NCBI GenBank assembly: GCA_013821525.1
Contig: JACDGR010000079.1
Location: 1-10,944, forward strand
Direction of reading: 5' to 3'
DNA from: Actinomycetota bacterium
GTDB lineage: Bacteria > Actinomycetota > Thermoleophilia > Gaiellales > Gaiellaceae
DNA length: 10,944 bases
Shown here piece after piece: positions 6,235 through 10,944 of the stretch; within the stretch, counting starts at the first letter, position 1; each line of letters begins with the position of its first letter. The position numbers were made by a program, and so were the translations under genes. Below the pieces are notes generated by a model that was not told the DNA's origin, did no database searches, and was given only the letters and a program-made list of their open reading frames with translations.

Positions 6235-8742
6235 TTACTCGGAGCGGGAGCCTGCGCCTTCGCGGCGCGGGCCGCCCCGGCCGCCGCCCCTCGGGCCGTC
6301 GCGGCGCGGGCCACGATCCTCACGGGGCTCGCGCGGCGGGGCATCCTTCGCCCGCTCGACGAGCTCTTCCGGAGAGACCATCTTCTCGCCCTCGTGCTTC
6401 TGCACGAGCTTGAGCCCGATCCGGCCACGTGCCTTGTCGACCTCCTGCACCACCACGTCGAGGATGTCGCCACGGGCGATCACGTCCTCGATGTGGTTGA
6501 CACGGCCCGGCCCCACGTTCGAGACGTGGAGCAGCCCGTCGGTGCCCTTCTTCAGCTCGACGAACGCGCCGAAGTCGGTGGTCTTGACGACGCGACCCGT
6601 GTAGGTGTCGCCGACCTCGGGCTCCTTCGTCAGGTTCCCGATCGCCTCGATCGCCGCGTCGCCCTTCGTGCCTTCGGTGGCGTAGACGAGGATCGTGCCA
6701 TCCTCCTGGATGTCGATCTGCACCTCGTAGTCGGCCTCGAGCGCGCGGATCGTCTCGCCGCCCTTACCGATGACCATCCCGATGAACTCGGGGTTGATCT
6801 GGATCGACGAGATGCGCGGAGCATGCTCGGCGAGCGCCTCGCGCGGAGTCGAGATCGCAGACTCCATCGCACCTAGGATCGCGATGCGGGCATCCTTGGC
6901 CTGCGCTAGCGCCTGCTGCATGATCTCGCGGCTGACGCCGGTGATCTTGATGTCCATCTGCAGCGCGGTGATGCCCTCGCGGGTGCCGGCGACCTTGAAG
7001 TCCATGTCACCCAGGTGGTCTTCTGCACCCTGGATGTCGGTGAGGATCTCGTAGTCGTCGCCCTCCTTGACGAGGCCCATCGCGATGCCGGAGACGGGAG
7101 CCGTGATCGGCACGCCGGCGTCCATCAGCGCGAGGGTCGAGCCGCAGACCGAGCCCATCGAGGACGATCCGTTGGATTCCAGCGTCTCGCTGACGATCCG
7201 GATCGTGTACGGGAACTCGTCGACCGGGGGGAGGATCGCCTCGAGCGCGCGCTGAGCGAGCGCACCGTGACCGATGTCGCGCCGCTTCGGCGAGCCCATG
7301 CGACCCGTCTCACCCACCGAGTAGGGCGGGAAGTTGTAGTGATGCATGAACCGGCGATCCCGCTCGAGTGAGAGGTCGTCGATCCGCTGGCCTTCCTTCT
7401 GGGTGCCGAGCGTCAGCAGCGACATGATCTGCGTCTGCCCGCGGGTGAAGAGGCCCGAGCCGTGGGTGCGCGGCAGCACGCCGACCTCGACCTCGATCGG
7501 CCGAATCTGCGTCGCCGAGCGACCGTCGGGGCGAATCTTCGCCACGGCGATCTTCTGGCGAACGAGGCTCTTGTAGATCGCTTCGCACGCCTTCTTGACG
7601 TAGCTCTTCGTGAGGGCGTCCTTGACGACGGGAGCTCCGTCGGTGGTGGCCGGGCCGACCGGGAACGGCAACTTGACCGTCTCGACGATCCGCTCGAAGA
7701 GCAGGCTGCGCTTCGCAGACTTGAGCTCCTTCGAGTCCTGCTCGGCGTCGGTGAGGCCCTTCAGGTCACTCTCGAACTGCTCGCGCACGGCAGCCTCGAC
7801 GGCGACGGAGCGCTGCTTCTCGAGGATCGCTGCGAGCGACATGCGCACCTGCAGCTCCTTCGAGACGTTCTCCTGCGTGATGGTGTCCGACGGGGCACCG
7901 ACTTCCTTGACGAGGATCTCCTCGACGATCGCGGCGGCCTCACGGACACCCTGCTCCTGGATGCGCGTCCAGACGTCATGGCCGTAGGTCGTCTCGAGCC
8001 GCTCGGTGGTCGCGGGATCGAGCCACTTCGCCTTGCCGACCTTCGACCGCAGCTCGTTCTGCGCATCGCAGAGCTTGATGATCTCGCGGTGGGCGATCTC
8101 GAGTGCCTCGAGGAGCTTGTCCTCGTGCACCTGCTTCGCACCGGCCTCGACCATGGTCAGGCCGTCCTTTGTGCCGACGACGATCAGGTCGAGATCCGCA
8201 CCGAGCGCTTCTTCGAGCGTCGGGTTGACGACGAGGTCGCCGTCGATCAGTGCCATCCGGACGGCGCCGATCGGCCCGAGGAACGGGAGCGGCGAGATCG
8301 TCAGGGCAGCGGAAACCGAGTTGATGCAAAGGATGTCGTGCGCGGTCACCATGTCGGCCGAGAAGACCGTGGCGACGCACTGCACCTCGTTGCGGTAGCC
8401 CTTCGGGAAGAGCGGCCGCACGGGGCGGTCGGTCATCCGGGCGGTCAGGATGGCGCGCTCGGTGGGGCGGCCCTCCCGCTTGAAGAACCCGCCGGGGATC
8501 TTGCCCGCGGCGTACATGCGCTCTTCGATGTCGACGGTGAGCGGGAAGAAGTCCGCGCCTTCGCGCGCTTCTGTCCGGCCCTGCGCCGTGCCCATGACGA
8601 CGGTGTCGCCCGAGCGGACGATCACTGCGCCGTCGGCCTGCTTGGCGATCTTGCCTGATTCGAACGTGATTTCCTTGCCGCCAACTTCGACGGACACGGA
8701 AACGGGCACCCCGGCGGGGTGCTCAGCTTCAACGATGGTCAT
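6235..8742 (-). CDS. pnp: polyribonucleotide nucleotidyltransferase (PNPase)
   Basis: Phosphorolytic 3'-to-5' exoribonuclease that degrades RNA to nucleoside diphosphates and can also add tails; it works as a trimer. Order: first RNase PH core (about 15-200, with FFKREGRPTERAILTAR), helical linker (about 200-405), second core (about 405-635), KH domain with GKGG at 659-662, S1 domain (about 710-780) and a basic tail. The second core has RTHGSGLFTRGQTQ and metal-site residues D575, D581 and K583 (EDHLGDMDFK), aligned from memory with E. coli D486, D492 and K494. The protein has 835 residues, well above the 711 of E. coli. The excess is mostly a linker about 80 residues longer and an RGG-like tail (805-835). 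The ATG at 8742 has GGAGG ten bases upstream; the longer frame to 8811 is intergenic. It follows rpsO, separated by strong hairpins. Confidence 0.97.
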   Translation of the reverse strand: MTIVEAEHPAGVPVSVSVEVGGKEITFESGKIAKQADGAVIVRSGDTVVMGTAQGRTEAREGADFFPLTVDIEERMYAAGKIPGGFFKREGRPTERAILTARMTDRPVRPLFPKGYRNEVQCVATVFSADMVTAHDILCINSVSAALTISPLPFLGPIGAVRMALIDGDLVVNPTLEEALGADLDLIVVGTKDGLTMVEAGAKQVHEDKLLEALEIAHREIIKLCDAQNELRSKVGKAKWLDPATTERLETTYGHDVWTRIQEQGVREAAAIVEEILVKEVGAPSDTITQENVSKELQVRMSLAAILEKQRSVAVEAAVREQFESDLKGLTDAEQDSKELKSAKRSLLFERIVETVKLPFPVGPATTDGAPVVKDALTKSYVKKACEAIYKSLVRQKIAVAKIRPDGRSATQIRPIEVEVGVLPRTHGSGLFTRGQTQIMSLLTLGTQKEGQRIDDLSLERDRRFMHHYNFPPYSVGETGRMGSPKRRDIGHGALAQRALEAILPPVDEFPYTIRIVSETLESNGSSSMGSVCGSTLALMDAGVPITAPVSGIAMGLVKEGDDYEILTDIQGAEDHLGDMDFKVAGTREGITALQMDIKITGVSREIMQQALAQAKDARIAILGAMESAISTPREALAEHAPRISSIQINPEFIGMVIGKGGETIRALEADYEVQIDIQEDGTILVYATEGTKGDAAIEAIGNLTKEPEVGDTYTGRVVKTTDFGAFVELKKGTDGLLHVSNVGPGRVNHIEDVIARGDILDVVVQEVDKARGRIGLKLVQKHEGEKMVSPEELVERAKDAPPREPREDRGPRRDGPRGGGRGGPRREGAGSRSE

Positions 8743-8752
8743 CTTTCGTATT

Positions 8753-8757
8753 CCTCC
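8753..8757 (-). promoter_or_regulatory. pnp Shine-Dalgarno sequence
   Basis: GGAGG on the minus strand, ten bases before the ATG at 8742. It settles the pnp start over the longer open frame reaching 8811. Confidence 0.85.
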
Positions 8758-8768
8758 ACTGTGCTGTG

Positions 8769-8783
8769 TGCCTCTTTGAGGCA
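8769..8783 (-). promoter_or_regulatory. small perfect hairpin just upstream of the pnp ribosome-binding site
   Basis: TGCCTC (8769-8774) and GAGGCA (8778-8783) form a perfect 6-bp stem with a 3-base loop. In the pnp mRNA it ends 11 bases before GGAGG. Its CCTC could alternatively pair with the GAGG of the ribosome-binding site, so it may affect translation. The alternative pairing is inference. Confidence 0.45.
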
Positions 8784-8792
8784 TTTGGTGAA

Positions 8793-8859
8793 GGGTGGAA
8801 GTTTGAACCAACGCATCTCGCAGCGGCTGCGACCCGTGCGTTCGCTCAAACGTCCACCC
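8793..8859 (-). promoter_or_regulatory. long hairpin in the rpsO-pnp interval, likely RNase III / PNPase control element
   Basis: Four nested pairs of complementary segments form one extended stem of 67 bases. GGGTGGA (8793-8799) pairs with TCCACCC (8853-8859), GTTTGA (8801-8806) with TCAAAC (8846-8851), AACGCA (8810-8815) with TGCGTT (8837-8842), and TCGCAG (8818-8823) with CTGCGA (8827-8832). That is 25 Watson-Crick pairs with small internal loops and a 3-base apical loop. It lies 50 bases upstream of the pnp start, and no U-run follows it in the transcript. In E. coli the pnp leader hairpin is cut by RNase III and pnp is then autoregulated by PNPase; Streptomyces has a comparable rpsO-pnp hairpin. 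Position and shape support the same role here. Confidence 0.75.
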
Positions 8860-8873
8860 CTCGTGGCTGGAGC

Positions 8874-8897
8874 GTCTGCGCCCTTAGCGGCGCAGAC
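8874..8897 (-). terminator. hairpin spanning the rpsO stop codon
   Basis: GTCTGCGCC (8874-8882) and GGCGCAGAC (8889-8897) form a perfect 9-bp stem. The 6-base loop contains the TAA stop of rpsO. No U-run follows, so strong intrinsic termination is unlikely. A partial terminator or an mRNA 3'-end stabiliser protecting rpsO after downstream cleavage is plausible. Confidence 0.5.
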
Positions 8898-9153
8898 CGA
8901 GCTCCTTGATGAGAGCGCGATAGCCCTCGAGGTCTTTCCGTTGCAGATAGTTCAGGAAGCGCCGGCGGCGCCCCACGAGCTTCAGCAGGCCGCGACGCGA
9001 GTAATGGTCGTGCTTGTGCGTGCGGAGGTGCTCGGTCAGCTCGCTGATGCGCTGGGTCAGCATCGCGATCTGGACCTCCGGCGAACCGGTGTCCGTCCCG
9101 TGCTTCCCGAACTTCTCGACGTGGTCGAGCTTCTCTTCCTTGGTGAGGGGCAT
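8884..9153 (-). CDS. rpsO: 30S ribosomal protein S15
   Basis: Primary 16S rRNA-binding protein of the small subunit, 89 residues, the standard length. It starts MPLTKEEKLDHVEKFGKH. The family core is GTDTGSPEVQIAMLTQRI (19-36), followed by LTEHLRTHKHDHYSRRGLL (39-57), which carries the H and D rRNA contacts, and then GRRRRFLNYLQRKD (61-74) to LIKELGLRR. The ATG at 9153 is preferred to the open frame reaching 9207, because GAGGAG lies six bases before it and the protein then matches the family start. It is first in the minus-strand block, followed by pnp after 141 bases, an arrangement shared by many bacteria. S15 commonly represses its own mRNA in other bacteria; see the leader feature. Confidence 0.97.
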   Translation of the reverse strand: MPLTKEEKLDHVEKFGKHGTDTGSPEVQIAMLTQRISELTEHLRTHKHDHYSRRGLLKLVGRRRRFLNYLQRKDLEGYRALIKELGLRR

Positions 9154-9159
9154 CTGGTT

Positions 9160-9165
9160 CTCCTC
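9160..9165 (-). promoter_or_regulatory. rpsO Shine-Dalgarno sequence
   Basis: GAGGAG on the minus strand, six bases before the ATG at 9153. It is the strongest ribosome-binding site in the window and fixes the rpsO start. Confidence 0.85.
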
Positions 9166-9183
9166 TACTTGAAGGTCACCCTG

Positions 9184-9208
9184 TGGCTGCAACCTGAGTG
9201 GCTGCAAC
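9184..9208 (-). repeat. 10-base direct repeat in the presumed rpsO leader
   Basis: GTTGCAGCCA (minus strand) occurs twice, at 9199-9208 and 9184-9193, with centres 15 bases apart. It lies 31 to 55 bases upstream of the rpsO start in the divergent intergenic region (9154-9282). It may be part of the rpsO 5' leader or a tandem protein-binding site. No convincing -35/-10 pair for rpsO was found around it. Confidence 0.45.
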
Positions 9209-9276
9209 GACGTTGGTCTCAGCTCGCCGCGAAGGAAGAACGCGCGCGGCCGAGGCCGGGTCGGTGAGTAGGGTAG

Positions 9277-9294
9277 CGAATCTTGTTGGATTCG
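9277..9294. promoter_or_regulatory. palindrome over the serine hydrolase start, possible operator
   Basis: Perfect inverted repeat CGAATC (9277-9282) and GATTCG (9289-9294) with a 6-base spacer that is exactly the two TTG codons at the start of the hydrolase gene. It lies beside TAGGGT (9269-9274), a weak -10-like box on the plus strand. It could be a repressor site or an mRNA hairpin masking the start, or chance. Confidence 0.25.
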
Positions 9295-10431
9295 GCTTTC
9301 TTACAGGCCTGCGAGGCCGCTGCGATCGCCTGGGATGTGCCGGCGCTCGCGACCGGCGTCTCGGTCGGAGGGAACGACGAGACGGCCGCTGTCGGCTGCG
9401 ACGCCACCGCGCGGTTCCATGTCGCCTCGATCACAAAGCCGTTCACGGCGAGCCTGGCCGTCGACCTACTCGAGCTCGAGTCGTCGACCGGCCTCTGGCC
9501 GGCAGACGTTCGGGTCAGGCACCTGCTGTCGCATACGAGCGGCTACGACTGCGAGCTCGCGAACGTCTCCCAGACGCTCTTCGAGACCGAGGCCGACCCT
9601 CTCGAAGCGCAGCTCGACGCGCTCCGACACGTTCGGCGCTGGCTGCCGGTTGAGCAGTGCTGGTCGTATGCGAACACGGGGTACTGGCTCGCAGGCTCGC
9701 TGGCGGCGCGGGCCGCGAACTCGAGCTACGAGGAGGCGCTGCAGACGCACGTGCTCGCCCCGGCCGGGCTCGAGGCGACCTCGTTCGAGGCTCCGGATCT
9801 CCCAGGAACCGGCCCCGACGCTGCAACCGCGCCCTACCCGCGCGCGCGTCGTCCCTCGGGCGGGCTCATCTCGAACGTCCCCGATCTCCTGCGCTTCGGT
9901 CGCAGGCTGCTGCCAGAGCGCCGGCTCCAGATCCCGCTCGGCAAACCGCCCGGAGGCGTCTACGGGCTCGGGCTCTGGGGCGAGCGTGTCGGAGGTGTCG
10001 AGGTCTGGGGTCACAGCGGCTCCTGGGGCGGCTACCAGTCCTCCCTCCTGCTCGTGCCCGACCGCGACGCGGTCTTCGTCGGGCTGACTAACGCGCGCCG
10101 CGGCGGCAATGCGCTCTTCGAGCTCGAGGAGATCTTCTTCAGCCGGCTACTCGGCGCGGGTCGTCGGGTTGCGGAGACGGTCGAGCTGCCCGACAGCGCG
10201 CTCGAGGGATTTGCCGGCTCCTACTCGAACGGCGACGGGTGGTACGACGTCTCGTACGCGATCGGTGGTCTCGCCGTGCACTACGACGACGGCGAGTTTC
10301 TCGCGCGTCCGATCGGCGAGCGGACGTTCGAGATCTTCGAGGGCGACCGCATTCGCGAACGTTTCGACTTTCCGCTCGAGGGTTTCGGCCGTTTCGGCAG
10401 CCGGCTCGCCCAGCGCGTCGCCGAGCCGTGA
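9283..10431 (+). CDS. serine hydrolase of the beta-lactamase / S12 class
   Basis: Penicillin-binding-protein-fold serine hydrolase of 382 residues (class C beta-lactamase, DD-peptidase, esterase or aminopeptidase relatives). The nucleophile motif is S49-I-T-K52. HLLSHTSGY (80-88) is the usual following helix. Y129-A-N131 is the second motif and H244-S-G246, in WGHSGSWGGY, the third. A C-terminal part (about 290-375, from LEGFAGSYSNGDGWYDVSY) resembles the small beta-barrel often attached to these hydrolases. There is no signal peptide, so it probably acts in the cytoplasm, which argues against cell-wall work or true beta-lactamase activity. An in-frame TAG at 9274-9276 limits the start to TTG at 9283 or 9286; only a weak AGGG precedes it. 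Its stop overlaps the GGT-like gene by four bases, which suggests a shared role in peptide or amide turnover. Confidence 0.87.
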   Translation: MLDSAFLQACEAAAIAWDVPALATGVSVGGNDETAAVGCDATARFHVASITKPFTASLAVDLLELESSTGLWPADVRVRHLLSHTSGYDCELANVSQTLFETEADPLEAQLDALRHVRRWLPVEQCWSYANTGYWLAGSLAARAANSSYEEALQTHVLAPAGLEATSFEAPDLPGTGPDAATAPYPRARRPSGGLISNVPDLLRFGRRLLPERRLQIPLGKPPGGVYGLGLWGERVGGVEVWGHSGSWGGYQSSLLLVPDRDAVFVGLTNARRGGNALFELEEIFFSRLLGAGRRVAETVELPDSALEGFAGSYSNGDGWYDVSYAIGGLAVHYDDGEFLARPIGERTFEIFEGDRIRERFDFPLEGFGRFGSRLAQRVAEP

Positions 10432-10944
10432 TCGCGGCGGTTGCAGCAGGGCATCCGGCGACGGCGGCGGCGGGAGCCGCGATCCTTGGCGAGGGTGGCA
10501 CCGCTGCCGACGCGGCGGTCGCCGCCTCGCTCGCATCGTGTGTCGCCGAGACGGTGATGACGGGCCTGCTCGGCGGCGGGCACGCGATCTACCACGACGC
10601 AGGCTCGGGTGTGACGCGCAACCTCGACTGCTTCGTCACGGTGCCGAGCGCCGCAGGAATACCGATGCAGCATTTGCAGGTGCTCTTCGGCGAGGAGCTC
10701 ATCGACTATGCCGTCGGCGCTTCGTCGTGTGCCGTGCCCGGCTTGCCCGCAGGTCTTGGCGCGCTGTGGCGAGCGCACGGCCGGTTGCCGTGGGCCGAGC
10801 TCTTCGAGCCCGCACTCGAGCTCGCACGGAGCGGCGTCGCGATGCCCCCCGCCCATGCCGCCTGCCTCGTGATGCTGGCGCCCGTGTTGACGATGCGCGA
10901 GGGCGAGCGGATGTATCGGCGTCACGGCGACCTGCTCCGGTCAG
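10428..10944 (+). CDS. gamma-glutamyltransferase-like protein (3' partial)
   Basis: First 172 residues of an Ntn-hydrolase of the gamma-glutamyltransferase (GGT) family, running off the right edge. The N-terminal signature is AAGHPATAAAGAAILGEGGT (6-25) followed by AADAAVAASLA (26-36), then TGLLGGGHAIY (45-55). VPGLPAGLGALWRAHGRLPW (103-122) and FEPALELARSG (126-136) match the later family blocks. The autocleavage threonine lies beyond the window. The segment that normally reads DFREMAP is DCFVTVP (67-73), so the arginine that binds the gamma-glutamyl carboxylate (R114 in E. coli, from memory) is F69. Ordinary glutathione hydrolysis is therefore doubtful. No signal peptide is present, unlike periplasmic GGTs. 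The GTG at 10428 overlaps the stop of the serine hydrolase by four bases, implying translational coupling. Family confident, substrate unknown. Confidence 0.87.
   Translation, partial: MIAAVAAGHPATAAAGAAILGEGGTAADAAVAASLASCVAETVMTGLLGGGHAIYHDAGSGVTRNLDCFVTVPSAAGIPMQHLQVLFGEELIDYAVGASSCAVPGLPAGLGALWRAHGRLPWAELFEPALELARSGVAMPPAHAACLVMLAPVLTMREGERMYRRHGDLLRS

Noticed and set aside
7462..8658. 398-residue open frame on the plus strand opposite pnp
   Set aside because: Antisense shadow of pnp codons. It is rich in L, D, R and E with no recognisable motif, and pnp is unmistakable on the other strand.
8743..8811. Extra 23 residues at the N-terminus of PNPase
   Set aside because: The extension would cross the GGAGG ribosome-binding site and the hairpin region. 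The ATG at 8742 fits the ribosome-binding site and the family start.
9270..9275. TACCCT as a -10 box for rpsO on the minus strand
   Set aside because: It resembles a -10 box loosely, but no -35 element lies at a suitable distance, and such hexamers are expected by chance.
9283..10431. Antibiotic-resistance beta-lactamase
   Set aside because: The SxxK, YxN and HxG motifs fit the broad S12 class, but no signal peptide is present and the neighbour is GGT-like, so a cytoplasmic hydrolase is more likely.

Overview
The window is very GC-rich (C/G at most third codon positions) and gene-dense. Many genes start with GTG or TTG, and neighbours often overlap by 4 bases. The order rpsO - pnp - M16 zinc peptidase - dapB is, from memory, a conserved actinobacterial cluster known in Streptomyces. 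Together with a DUF2156 aminoacyl-lipid synthase-like protein and a GGT-like protein of a type I associate with deep-branching Actinobacteria, this suggests a high-GC actinobacterium, possibly of the Thermoleophilia (Gaiellales/Solirubrobacterales). The phylum call is fairly firm. The class call is only an inference.

Layout. (1) Bases 2-2496, plus strand: a DUF2156/LPG-synthase-like membrane enzyme whose 5' end lies outside the window, overlapping by 4 bases a DMT-superfamily membrane protein. (2) Bases 2483-9153, minus strand, read from right to left: rpsO, pnp, a GNAT acetyltransferase, a four-helix membrane protein of unknown function, a SemiSWEET-type sugar transporter, an M16 peptidase, a short dapB, and a small class I methyltransferase. 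The last gene converges on, and overlaps by 14 bases, the DMT gene. The GNAT, membrane and SemiSWEET genes sit between pnp and the M16 peptidase, which I would expect to be adjacent. (3) Bases 9154-9282: divergent intergenic region holding the rpsO leader. (4) Bases 9283-10944, plus strand: a cytoplasmic serine hydrolase of the beta-lactamase/S12 class, overlapping by 4 bases a gamma-glutamyltransferase-like gene that runs off the right edge.

Functional reading. The minus-strand block couples translation (S15) and RNA decay (PNPase) to proteolysis and lysine/diaminopimelate synthesis (DapB). The strongest non-coding signal is in the rpsO-pnp interval: a hairpin over the rpsO stop codon, a long four-segment hairpin that looks like an RNase III substrate, and a small perfect hairpin just before the pnp ribosome-binding site. 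This resembles the known RNase III/PNPase autoregulatory leaders of pnp.

I found no CRISPR array, tRNA, rRNA, insertion sequence or phage gene. No stretch longer than 300 bases lacks a gene. I do not see a clearly new multi-gene system. The most unusual items are the expanded PNPase linker, the shortened DapB, the GGT-like protein lacking its usual substrate-binding arginine, and the gene insertion in the pnp-M16 interval.
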